64,000 nt of DNA from Flaviflexus salsibiostraticola. GTDB taxonomy: Bacteria > Actinomycetota > Actinomycetes > Actinomycetales > Actinomycetaceae. Location: NCBI RefSeq assembly GCF_003952265.1, contig NZ_CP034438.1, positions 2,542,001-2,606,000 of the forward strand, in the 5' to 3' direction. Of this stretch, positions 22,131 through 30,584 are shown piece by piece. Both the position numbers and the translations under genes were made by a program. How positions within the stretch are numbered: the stretch's first letter is position 1; each line of letters opens with the position of its first letter. A model generated the notes under the pieces. It was not told the DNA's origin, did not search any database, and was given only the letters and a program-made list of their open reading frames with translations.

Positions 22131-23123
22131 ATGGGTCACGTCACACACCGTCGTGGAAAGCCGACCGTCTATGTTGCCGGCTCGCTGTTCCTCGACATTG
22201 TCATGTGCGGACTGGAGCATGCACCGCGCGCCGGCGAGGAGCAGTGGGTGGGCGGCAGCGGCGTCATGCCGGGCGGCGTGGCCAACCAGGCGGTCGCATG
22301 CGCGCGCCTCGGACTCAACTCAGCCCTCATCACCTACCTCGGCCTCGACCGGCCGGGTTCCTGGGTGCGGGAGATGCTGTCCGACGAGAACGTCGACATC
22401 TCCTTCGCGGAGGACACGGACCGGCAGAACATCACGGTCTCCCTCGTCCTCGAGGGTGACCGGGCCTTCACCACCCACGGCAATGAGGATGTCCCGCTGC
22501 CGCCGGCGGACCTGGCTCCCCCGACGATCTTCATCGCCTCCCTTCCCTATCTCCTGCGGGCGGAGGAGCAGATCGCGGCATGGCGCGCGGCGGGAACGAT
22601 CGTCATCGCCGACACGGGCTGGGATGCGACGGGCGAATGGCCCCACGAGCATCTTGAGGCATTGAAGTCGGCCGATGTGTTCGTTCCCAACTGTGCCGAG
22701 GCCCAGCACTACACCCGGACTCTGACGATCGAGGACGCCGTGGTCGCACTCTCCGCCTACGTCCCCACGGTCGTTGTGACATGCGGGGCGCAGGGCGTTC
22801 ACGTCGCACGGCGCGATGGCGATAGCATTGCCGACATGGTGTTTCCAGCGGTCGAGGTCGACGCCATCGACACGACGGGTGCGGGCGATGCGTTCAGCGC
22901 GGGCCTTGCGGCCGGCCTGTCGGTCGGTGCGCCGCTGACAGATGCCGTCCACCTCGGCCAGTGCGCCGCAGCGTGGACCGTGTGCAGGATCGGCGGATCC
23001 TCCGCCGCGCCGACCCTTGCCGAGCTCGTCGATTGGGTGGAGTCCGATGAGGACCTGCATGTGCAGGTGGGAGAGTCCGTCCGCAGGATCCAAGCAGAAC
23101 TAGACAATGTCACGGCGCAATGA
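22131..23123 (+). CDS. PfkB-family carbohydrate kinase
   Basis: A 330-residue ribokinase/PfkB-family kinase that phosphorylates a sugar with ATP. The N-terminal substrate motif is GGSGVMPGGVANQAVACARLG (residues about 40-62) and the C-terminal ATP/anion-hole motif with catalytic Asp is DTTGAGDAFSAGLAAG (near residue 250). First gene of a four-gene operon with a binding protein and two permeases; the start lies six bases after a -10 box. It probably phosphorylates the sugar brought in by this transporter and thereby makes the substrate for the divergent GH4 enzyme; that order is an inference. Confidence 0.87.
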   Translation: MGHVTHRRGKPTVYVAGSLFLDIVMCGLEHAPRAGEEQWVGGSGVMPGGVANQAVACARLGLNSALITYLGLDRPGSWVREMLSDENVDISFAEDTDRQNITVSLVLEGDRAFTTHGNEDVPLPPADLAPPTIFIASLPYLLRAEEQIAAWRAAGTIVIADTGWDATGEWPHEHLEALKSADVFVPNCAEAQHYTRTLTIEDAVVALSAYVPTVVVTCGAQGVHVARRDGDSIADMVFPAVEVDAIDTTGAGDAFSAGLAAGLSVGAPLTDAVHLGQCAAAWTVCRIGGSSAAPTLAELVDWVESDEDLHVQVGESVRRIQAELDNVTAQ

Positions 23124-23147
23124 TGCGTACAACGGAAGGAAGTACCG

Positions 23148-24497
23148 ATGAGAACGAGCGCGAAGTTCGTGGGACTCGGGGCGGCGGCGCTCCTGGTCCT
23201 CACGGCATGCAATCCCTCTGCCGAGGAGGACGAGGCGACCACAGGAGGCGGTGAGGACACCGCGGCCGAGGTCTCGACCGACATCTCCGAGGCGCCCGAG
23301 CAGACTCTGGTCGTCTGGGATCAGGAGATCCGCGGCGGCCAGAACGAGCAGATGGAGCGCCTCAACGAGGCGTTCATGGACAAGTACCCGAACATCACAA
23401 TCGAGCGTAATTCGCAGTCCTTCGAGGACCTGCAGACGACCCTCCGTCTCGCCCTCTCGGGTGCCGACGCGCCGGACGTCGTCCAGGCGAACAACGCTCG
23501 GGCGATGATGGGACAGTTCGTCTCCTCCGGCCAGATCCAGTGCCTCGATGACTACGCAGAGGCGTACGGCTGGGAGGATCGCTTCGGCGACATCCTCGAC
23601 TACTCCTCCTACTCGGATGACGCGACGACGTTCGGTGAGGGCTGTGTGTACGGCCTGCCCCAGGTCGGCGAGGTCGTCGGGATCTACTACTCGGAGTCGA
23701 AGCTCGAGGAGCTCGGGCTCGAGTACCCGCAGAACTGGACAGAGCTCGAGGAGCAGCTGCCACGGATCGTCGAGGCGGGTGAGGTTCCGCTCGTGCTCGG
23801 CAATATCGACAAGTGGCCCGCCATCCACGTGTTTGGTGCGATCCAGGGCCAGCATGTCGATGCCGAGGAGATCCGCACGCTCGGCTTCGGCAACCCCGGC
23901 GGCTCGTGGGAGACCGATGGCAACGAGGCCGCCGCGGCACAGCTGCAGGACTGGGTGACAGAGGGCTACTTCAACGACGGCGTCAACGGTGCCGACTACG
24001 ACCAGGTGTGGCAGGACTTCGCCAACGGTGAGGGCGTTTACCTCATCGCGGGCTCGTGGCTCGCGGCCGACCTCAACGACGCGATGGGCGACGACGTCCA
24101 CTTCGCGCTCCCGCCGAGCGACGGCCCCACGACGACGGGTGGCACCGGCCTTCCGTTCTCCGTGACATCCGCCGCCGAGGATGTCGATGTCGCAGCGGCC
24201 TACATCGACTTCATCACCTCCGATGAGGCGATGGAGATCCTCGCCGAGACAGGCAACGTGCCGGTCCTCAACGCGGCTGACTTCGCGGGCGACGCCGACC
24301 AGGTCGTCGGTGACGTCATGACCGCATTCGACGAGCTCATCGCCTCCGGCAACATCGTCCCCTACCTCGACTGGGCGACGGCGACGATGGACCAGGTGCT
24401 CGGCGACGCACTGCAGAACCTTATCGCGGGCAACTCGACTCCCGAGGAGTTCACACAGACCGTCGAATCGGCCTACGCCGAGGCGACGAACGAATAA
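23148..24497 (+). CDS. sugar ABC transporter substrate-binding lipoprotein (family 1)
   Basis: A 449-residue extracellular binding protein. The signal has lipobox LTAC (Cys near residue 21), followed by an acidic linker of about 30 residues. The mature part follows the CUT1/MalE-like family: VVWDQEIRGGQNEQME, LRLALSGADAPDVVQANN, VYGLPQVGEVVGIYYSESKLEELGL. It delivers an oligosaccharide or glycoside to the two permeases downstream. RBS GGAAGG. No ATPase is in this operon; such CUT1 systems usually share an MsmK-type ATPase encoded elsewhere. Confidence 0.9.
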   Translation: MRTSAKFVGLGAAALLVLTACNPSAEEDEATTGGGEDTAAEVSTDISEAPEQTLVVWDQEIRGGQNEQMERLNEAFMDKYPNITIERNSQSFEDLQTTLRLALSGADAPDVVQANNARAMMGQFVSSGQIQCLDDYAEAYGWEDRFGDILDYSSYSDDATTFGEGCVYGLPQVGEVVGIYYSESKLEELGLEYPQNWTELEEQLPRIVEAGEVPLVLGNIDKWPAIHVFGAIQGQHVDAEEIRTLGFGNPGGSWETDGNEAAAAQLQDWVTEGYFNDGVNGADYDQVWQDFANGEGVYLIAGSWLAADLNDAMGDDVHFALPPSDGPTTTGGTGLPFSVTSAAEDVDVAAAYIDFITSDEAMEILAETGNVPVLNAADFAGDADQVVGDVMTAFDELIASGNIVPYLDWATATMDQVLGDALQNLIAGNSTPEEFTQTVESAYAEATNE

Positions 24498-25435
24498 TGG
24501 TCGCTGTTCCCGAGGTCTCCGGCGCCGCTGATGTCAGCGGCGCCGGTCCTCGGCGCAGGCAGCGGACGAAGCGTCGCACGAGAATTGTCACGACGATCGC
24601 GCTGCTCGCCCTGCCGACGATCGTCTACAGCGCCTTCATCATCTACCCGGTCATCCGGGTCATCGGCCTCTCCCTGTGGCACTGGGATGGTCTGGGTCCA
24701 GCGACGTGGGCTGGCTTCGATAACTACGCTGCGATCTGGGAGGACGATCGGCTGAGGGCCGCATTCCTCCACGGTCTCGTCCTCATCTTCTTCTTCGCGG
24801 TCGTCCCCATCCTCATCGGCCTCCCGCTCGCCTCGATGCTCATCCGCTCGAAGGTGCCCGGGTTAGGCTTCTTCCGCACCGTCGTGTTCCTCCCGCAGGT
24901 CATCGCCATGGTTGTCCTCGCGGTCGCGTGGCGCAACATCTATGCACTCGACGGTCCGATCAACACCGTCCTCGGCTGGTTCGGGATGAGGATGAGCGAA
25001 CCCTTCCTCGGCAGCTTCACGTGGGCGCTGCCGGCGGTTGGCTTCATCGGCACATGGGTGTCGACGGGCCTTGTCACGGTCCTCCTCATGTCCGGCATCG
25101 CCCGCGTCTCTGAGTCTTACTATGAGGCCGCGACGATCGACGGAGTCGGCCCGCTCGGCAAGTTCTGGTACATCACCCTGCCGGCAGTACGGGCGGAGAT
25201 CCTCGTCTCGATCACACTGACGACCATCAACGCACTCAAGACCTTCGACCTTGTCTACATGACGACGTCCGGCGGTCCGGGGACGTCGACGACCGTCCCG
25301 GCCTACGAGGTCTACTACCAGGCGTTCCGCGCCGGCAGCGTGGGAACGGCATCGGCGCTCGCGGTCGTCCTCACGCTCCTCATCTTCGGCATCAATGTCG
25401 TCGTCAACGTCCTCGGCGAAAGGGAGCGGCGATGA
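24497..25435 (+). CDS. sugar ABC transporter permease (MalF/UgpA-like)
   Basis: A 312-residue permease with a basic N-terminal tail, six predicted membrane segments, and the ATPase-contact loop YYEAATIDGVGPLGKFWYITLP (near residues 210-230). Its ATG shares one base with the stop of the binding-protein gene, and its end overlaps the next permease by four bases. It pairs with the 25432 permease to form the channel. Confidence 0.9.
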   Translation: MVAVPEVSGAADVSGAGPRRRQRTKRRTRIVTTIALLALPTIVYSAFIIYPVIRVIGLSLWHWDGLGPATWAGFDNYAAIWEDDRLRAAFLHGLVLIFFFAVVPILIGLPLASMLIRSKVPGLGFFRTVVFLPQVIAMVVLAVAWRNIYALDGPINTVLGWFGMRMSEPFLGSFTWALPAVGFIGTWVSTGLVTVLLMSGIARVSESYYEAATIDGVGPLGKFWYITLPAVRAEILVSITLTTINALKTFDLVYMTTSGGPGTSTTVPAYEVYYQAFRAGSVGTASALAVVLTLLIFGINVVVNVLGERERR

Positions 25436-26238
25436 TGACTCGCAACGAGCGGCTCGTCTCGTTCCTCGTCCTCGCGATCTTTGCGATCGGCTCGCTGTAC
25501 CCGATCGTCTCGGTCTTCATCCGGTCGCTCGATTCGACGATCGCCACGGACGATTCCTGGGGCCACTTCGAGAACTACGCGACCGCATGGGACGACGGGA
25601 ACTTCTCGCACTACATGAGGAACTCCGTCCTCATCGCCCTGCTCGTCGTCTCGACGGCGCTCGTGCTGTCCGTCATGACCGGCTACGTCCTCGGCGTCAT
25701 CCGCCCCAAGGGCGGCAACATCATCTTCTTCACCTTCCTCGCCGGCATGATGGTGCCCTCGGAAGCCCTCGTCATACCGCTGTTCTTCGATCTGCGCGAT
25801 CTCGGCCTGACGGACACGATATGGGCGGTGGCGTTCCCTCAGATCGCCCAATCCCTGGCCTTCGGCACGTTCTGGATGAGGGCGTACTTCCGGAACGTCA
25901 ATCCCTCCGTCATCGATGCCGCTCGGATCGACGGCGCGAGCGAATGGCAGGTGCTGTGGCGGGTCCTCATCCCGATGGGCCGCCCCGCCATCACCACCCA
26001 GCTCATGATCACTTTCATGTGGACGTGGAACGACTTCCTCATCCCGCTCGTCATGTCGCCCACCGGGAAGTTCCGAACGGCGCCGATGAGCCTTGCGTTC
26101 TTCGAGACCGCACACACCTCGTCGGCGGTGCTCATGGCGGCAGCCGCGGTCCTTGTGGCGGCACCGATGGTCATCCTCTACGTCTTCCTCCAGAAATACT
26201 TCATCGCAGGCATGACTGAAGGCGCGGTCAAGGAGTAG
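25432..26238 (+). CDS. sugar ABC transporter permease (MalG/UgpE-like)
   Basis: A 268-residue second permease with six membrane segments and the EAA loop IDAARIDGASEWQVLWRVLIP (near residues 160-180). The FMWTWNDFLIPLV segment is typical of the MalG group. Overlaps the preceding gene by four bases (ATGA). Ends the PfkB-ABC operon; the 235 bases to the next gene hold a short palindrome (ATGGCGCCAT, 26244-26253) but no strong terminator. Confidence 0.9.
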   Translation: MMTRNERLVSFLVLAIFAIGSLYPIVSVFIRSLDSTIATDDSWGHFENYATAWDDGNFSHYMRNSVLIALLVVSTALVLSVMTGYVLGVIRPKGGNIIFFTFLAGMMVPSEALVIPLFFDLRDLGLTDTIWAVAFPQIAQSLAFGTFWMRAYFRNVNPSVIDAARIDGASEWQVLWRVLIPMGRPAITTQLMITFMWTWNDFLIPLVMSPTGKFRTAPMSLAFFETAHTSSAVLMAAAAVLVAAPMVILYVFLQKYFIAGMTEGAVKE

Positions 26239-26473
26239 GCGGCATGGCGCCATCTGGATCGTCGGGATGCTGATCCTGCGAACCGGCTGCGCCACCTGGT
26301 TGCCACCGTGCCTGAAAGTGGATCCTTGTGGAGTTTGTTGCGTCCGCCGTGACCGAATTGTCCCAGTTTCTTCCATGTGTGAGCACATCCCCTTACGCTT
26401 GGACTGCACCGATGTGTTCTACGGCATAGAAGTCGAATCCAAACTAGTGGTGTGGCCGCTTCGAGGAGGAAGC

Positions 26474-29400
26474 ATGAAGCGAAAACTGGGACTGGCGATG
26501 GTGGCCATCGCAGGCCTTCTGGCTCCCACGGTCGCGAGCGCGGACGATGGGGCCAGTGCCGACGAGAGACTGACCATCCAGGAGGGGACCCGCTCATCCG
26601 GGCAGCCGGCATCGAAGCTCGATGTCCTGGGAGTGTGGTCCCATCCTGACGATGACGCTGGGATCATCGCTCCGTGTGGAGTATGGGGCCAAGAGGCCGA
26701 CATTGACTGCGGCATCATGTTGACGACGAGGGGCGAGGGCGGATCCAACTCCGTTGGGCCTGAAGCGGGACCTGACCTCGGGCTTCGCCGTGAGAACGAA
26801 GATCGCGCCTCGCACGTCCGTGCCGGCACGGTCGACATGTACTACCTCGACCGGGTCGACTTCTTCTACAACACGTCGTCGCCGCTCACAGAGCAGGCGT
26901 GGGACGGGGACGAAGTGCTGCGACGCGCCACGCGCGTGATCCGCGAGACGCAACCAGAGATTCTCGTGTCCTGGACTGCCGCTCCGTCGGGCCACGGCAA
27001 CCATCAGTATGCGTCGCGGCTGGCGTTCGATGCGGCCGAGGCGGCCGCTGACCCCGCCATGTTCCCCGAGCAGCTGACGGGAACCGACGCCACAGAGACA
27101 TGGCAGGTGAAGAAGATCGCCCAGCAGCAGTGGCGCGCACCCGCGGGCACGGGCATCACGACCGACGCTCAGCACTGCCTCGCGAACTACGAGCCCGCCA
27201 ACCCGAATGGTTACACCACCCATGGCACCTGGACCGGCTACGAGTCCCCGTACGAGTGGGTTGAGGGCAACACCGCGGGGGTAGAAGCGGGCACGAAGAA
27301 GACGTGGGCACAGGTTGGCCGAGAGGATGGCCAGCTCCATGCCACGCAGGCGAGGACGATGGTGAAGAACCAGGTCGATCCAGGCTGTGTCACGTACGTG
27401 ATTCCGAAGTCGTGGGTTCCGATGCAGGAGCTCGGCACTGAGTCGGCAGGCAACGACCTCGCCCTCCATTACGGCTCCTCCCTGCAGGATCCAGGCGGTC
27501 TGCCTCTCGGCACGATCTACGCCACGGATGCTCCGGAGTACTTTGTTGCCCCAGGAGAGACACGCACGATTACCCTCACCATCGCAGCCGGCACCGAGTC
27601 GACCCCGGCGGGCACCGCCTCGGTCGAGGTTCCTGCGGGATGGTCCGTTGACGGGACTCAGAGCATTCCCGCTCTCAGTCCGGGTCAGGATGTGTCTGTC
27701 GATTTCGCGGTGACCGCGCCGACCGACGCCGACCTGGGCGCCGTGCGCTTCCCCGTCCGCTTCGTCTCCGGCGACATCACGGCCTACAACGAGGCTCACC
27801 TCAAGGTGACGGCACCCGTTGATGGTCGGTTCGCCCGCTGGGGCAACTTCCTCGACTACGAGGAGTGGCTCGAGGGCTCTCGCGACTGGGCCGATGGCCT
27901 CTCGCCCGCCATCGATCAGATCGGTGCCGGCGAGACCAGGACCATCGACGTTGACGTGACCAACCGGACGACCGAGCCGGTGTCCGGCCAGGTCGATTTC
28001 GACGCCCCCGAGGGCTTCGAGCTCGCCGAGGACTCCGTGGCTTTCAATGCCATTCCCGCGGGGGAGACCGAGACCGTCAGCGTCCTGCTCACGCACACTG
28101 ATCCGAATGCCCTGGGTGGCACCATCGAGACCGTCACGGCCACGACCACGTCCGGATCCTCCGTCTCGACGGAGGATCTCAACCTCTACGTCGTCCCCAC
28201 CGTTGTCATCCCCGAACTCGACTCCGCTCCGGCGATCGACGCGGCGGGCGACGAATACACGACCGCCATCGACATCTCGCGCCTCTGGGAGGGTCCCGAG
28301 TGCGAGAACGATGTCGACTGCGGAGGTGACTCGACGGCCAAGTTGGGCTGGCATGATGACGCCCTCTACATGTGGATCGACGTTGTCGATGACACCGCCT
28401 CGGGTGCAGTGACGCCTGACCGCTGCTTCGGTCACTGGCTCGTCGATTCGGTCGAGGTCCTGCTGGACCCCAGCGGATCGTCGCTCGACACGTCGACGAC
28501 CTTCAAGCTCGGCGTCTTCCCCTTCACAGATGACCCGGACGACTTCGGCGGCACCGGCGTCAACGGGCCGTGCTGGACGAGGGACGCCGACAACCACCAG
28601 GGATTCTCATCTGGTCCCCTCTCCATCGGCAACGCCGAGGGTGTCGAGGTGGCCGTCGACGTCGAGCGCGGCGAGAACAACACCTACGTGGAAGGCCGCT
28701 ACCAGATCGAGGTCAAGATCCCGATGGATGTCCTCCCTGCCGCCACCGGCCCGACCTCGGCCGCGCCGACGGGCGATGCGGCGACGAACGAGGCCGATCC
28801 GGACTACATGGGGATGAACATCACCCCGTACGACACGGACCGCCAGGACTTCGTGGGCCAGACCAGGCTCGCGTGGTCCCCGTTCGGCTCGCAGCAGTCA
28901 GAGCCGTACCGCTGGGGTCACGCGTACCTCGACGGCTACGCACCCCCTGAGGGCCGTTCGCCTGAGTCCGATGATCCGGTCATCCCGAACACGGCACTCC
29001 AGGGTGCTGAGTCCCCGCAGACCGTCTACCAGTCCGCCACGTATGGCGACACGATTGCGGGCCTGCAGCCCAATGCGACTGTGGAGGCTACCCCGTCATT
29101 CTCCGGCGACAGCCTCGATATCGCCCTTGAGAACGCAGGCGACGGCACTGTCCGCGCCTTCCTCTGGCAGGGTGATCCTCGGTACGTGCCGGTGTGGACG
29201 AGCTCGTGTGAATACTCTGAGTTCGGCAGCGATGCGTGTTCAGATGCAGATGGTCAGGCGCGGGCCTGGGCGCCGGACATGAACGGCAGGCTGCTCGCCA
29301 CGGGCGAGGCGGTAGGCGCCGACTCGCTCAGTCTCGACCTGTCCGGCGTTGCCGTGGACACCGATGAGGAGGTCTACCTCCTCGTCTCGTACGCCGGTGT

Positions 29401-30160
29401 CGGTGACGTTGAAGCGTGGTCGTTCCCGATCACTGCCGCAGCGGAACCCGTCGACCCGGTTGCGCCGGCCACCGGCAACCTCTTCTTCATCTCCAACACC
29501 TGGGACTCGACGGTCGCCGATGTGACCGTCGCCTTCGGTCGCAGGGGCGATGAGGTGCTCGTGGGTGACTGGAATGGCGATGGGATCGACACGCTCGGTG
29601 TCCGTCGCGGCAACACCTTCTACCTCGACAACGCGATCAAGTCCGGCAATGCCGACATCTCCTTCAACTACGGCAGGGCTGGCGACGACGTCCTCATCGG
29701 TGATTGGGATGGCGATGGGGAGGATACGGTGGCCGTTCGTCGCGGCAACACCCACTTCGTCAACAACTCCTTCGTGGGCGGCCGCGCCGACATTGAGTTC
29801 GGCTATGGACGCGTGGCTGACGAGGCGTACGCCGGCGATTTCAACGGAGACGGGTACGACACCTTCGCGGTCCGTCGCGGAACAGAGTTCTTCGTCTCGA
29901 ACGAGCTTCGTGGGGGAATCGCCGACGACGTCTTCAGGTACGGAAGGTCGGGCGATGAGGTCCTCATCGGTGACTTCGACGGGGATGAGGTCGACACGTT
30001 CGCGGTCCGTCGCGGAAACGTCTTCTTCGTCAAGAATTCGCTCGCGGGCGGCCCCGCCGATATCACCATCGCCTACGGGCGTGCGGGGGACGCCGCCTAC
30101 GTCGGAGACTGGGACGGTGATGGCATCGACACTCCTGTCGTCAACCGCTACGTCCGGTAG
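26474..30160 (+). CDS. giant secreted PIG-L-family deacetylase with NEW3, CBM9-like and 45-residue-repeat domains
   Basis: A 1228-residue secreted protein. ATG 26474 follows GAGGAGGAAG and begins a signal peptide ending VASA (about residue 23). Residues about 50-320 are a PIG-L/LmbE de-N-acetylase: WSHPDDDA supplies the zinc His-Pro-Asp-Asp and GHGNHQ the third ligand His. Two NEW3-type beta-sandwiches follow (about 350-440 and 480-580), then a CBM9/DOMON-like carbohydrate-binding domain (about 580-830), a further beta-rich region (835-995), and five 45-residue repeats (about 1003-1228). It probably removes acetyl groups from an N-acetylated glycan outside the cell. No LPxTG or lipobox is seen, so retention must be by another means. 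It follows the sugar importer, but a shared promoter is not shown. Confidence 0.85.
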   Translation: MKRKLGLAMVAIAGLLAPTVASADDGASADERLTIQEGTRSSGQPASKLDVLGVWSHPDDDAGIIAPCGVWGQEADIDCGIMLTTRGEGGSNSVGPEAGPDLGLRRENEDRASHVRAGTVDMYYLDRVDFFYNTSSPLTEQAWDGDEVLRRATRVIRETQPEILVSWTAAPSGHGNHQYASRLAFDAAEAAADPAMFPEQLTGTDATETWQVKKIAQQQWRAPAGTGITTDAQHCLANYEPANPNGYTTHGTWTGYESPYEWVEGNTAGVEAGTKKTWAQVGREDGQLHATQARTMVKNQVDPGCVTYVIPKSWVPMQELGTESAGNDLALHYGSSLQDPGGLPLGTIYATDAPEYFVAPGETRTITLTIAAGTESTPAGTASVEVPAGWSVDGTQSIPALSPGQDVSVDFAVTAPTDADLGAVRFPVRFVSGDITAYNEAHLKVTAPVDGRFARWGNFLDYEEWLEGSRDWADGLSPAIDQIGAGETRTIDVDVTNRTTEPVSGQVDFDAPEGFELAEDSVAFNAIPAGETETVSVLLTHTDPNALGGTIETVTATTTSGSSVSTEDLNLYVVPTVVIPELDSAPAIDAAGDEYTTAIDISRLWEGPECENDVDCGGDSTAKLGWHDDALYMWIDVVDDTASGAVTPDRCFGHWLVDSVEVLLDPSGSSLDTSTTFKLGVFPFTDDPDDFGGTGVNGPCWTRDADNHQGFSSGPLSIGNAEGVEVAVDVERGENNTYVEGRYQIEVKIPMDVLPAATGPTSAAPTGDAATNEADPDYMGMNITPYDTDRQDFVGQTRLAWSPFGSQQSEPYRWGHAYLDGYAPPEGRSPESDDPVIPNTALQGAESPQTVYQSATYGDTIAGLQPNATVEATPSFSGDSLDIALENAGDGTVRAFLWQGDPRYVPVWTSSCEYSEFGSDACSDADGQARAWAPDMNGRLLATGEAVGADSLSLDLSGVAVDTDEEVYLLVSYAGVGDVEAWSFPITAAAEPVDPVAPATGNLFFISNTWDSTVADVTVAFGRRGDEVLVGDWNGDGIDTLGVRRGNTFYLDNAIKSGNADISFNYGRAGDDVLIGDWDGDGEDTVAVRRGNTHFVNNSFVGGRADIEFGYGRVADEAYAGDFNGDGYDTFAVRRGTEFFVSNELRGGIADDVFRYGRSGDEVLIGDFDGDEVDTFAVRRGNVFFVKNSLAGGPADITIAYGRAGDAAYVGDWDGDGIDTPVVNRYVR
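29534..30157 (+). repeat. 45-residue (135-bp) tandem repeats, C-terminal module of the PIG-L protein
   Basis: Units start at 29534, 29669, 29804 and 29939 (each exactly 135 bp) with a shortened fifth unit from 30074 to the stop. Each unit reads YGRxGDEVLxGDW, then a DGDGxDT calcium-type loop, then VRRGNxFxxxN and a variable end. A half unit (FFISNTWDSTVAD..., from about 29480) precedes the first. The same module ends the protein at 55422. Confidence 0.85.
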
Positions 30161-30184
30161 GCTCCCTTCCCTATAGTCAACCTG

Positions 30185-30222
30185 GTGCTCCCCTGAACGG
30201 CTCAGTCCGTTCGGGGGAGCAT
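30185..30222 (+). terminator. terminator after the PIG-L gene
   Basis: A 16-bp stem (30185-30200 with 30207-30222, two wobble pairs) and a six-base loop, 25 bases after the stop codon. Confidence 0.75.
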
Positions 30223-30504
30223 CACGTCGTCCACGCAGGGGGCTGATGATCGCTGCGGTCGGTACCTGGGCCGAGCTTCGGGAGGGAAGGCCGGTTTCTA
30301 GAAGTGGCTGTCGGCCGTCAGCGACGGCCCGCGACCGAGGTCCCCTATGCCAGCCTTCTCGACTCATCTCGACTGACAAAGTTGCATTTGTCATGCATAT
30401 TTCCTGCAATGATCCCGTTGCGCCGACTCGTCTGGGGGGCTACGTGCGATCAGAAACGTTGATATGGCGCGCTTTATTGTGCCATCTCATTTGCTTTTCT
30501 TAAT
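30223..30504. other. AT-richer intergenic region upstream of the second sugar operon
   Basis: No credible gene is seen. The part from about 30370 to 30540 is clearly richer in A/T than the rest of the window and holds the inverted repeat at 30374 and the promoter at 30505. Confidence 0.5.
30374..30393. promoter_or_regulatory. inverted repeat, candidate operator
   Basis: Perfect arms TGACAAA and TTTGTCA separated by GTTGCA, 112 bases upstream of the -35 box of the ribose/galactose-type ABC operon. The size and symmetry suit a dimeric regulator; which one is unknown. Confidence 0.45.
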
Positions 30505-30533
30505 TTGGTCTGATTGGGGGCAGGGGTTACAAT
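30505..30533 (+). promoter_or_regulatory. promoter of the ribose/galactose-type ABC operon
   Basis: TTGGTC (30505-30510), 17-base spacer, TACAAT (30528-30533). Leader of about 45 bases with AGGGAGAG before the ATG at 30585. Confidence 0.7.
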
Positions 30534-30584
30534 TAGTCGTGCTCGCCGGACTCATGGGCGGCGACCGACAATAGGGAGAGTTAC

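Noticed and set aside
26244-26253. ATGGCGCCAT palindrome as terminator of the PfkB-ABC operon
   Set aside because: Five-base arms with no loop and no T tract; too weak.
29534-30157. CRISPR-like repeat array
   Set aside because: The 135-bp periodicity is in-frame coding repeat with diverged units and no spacers.
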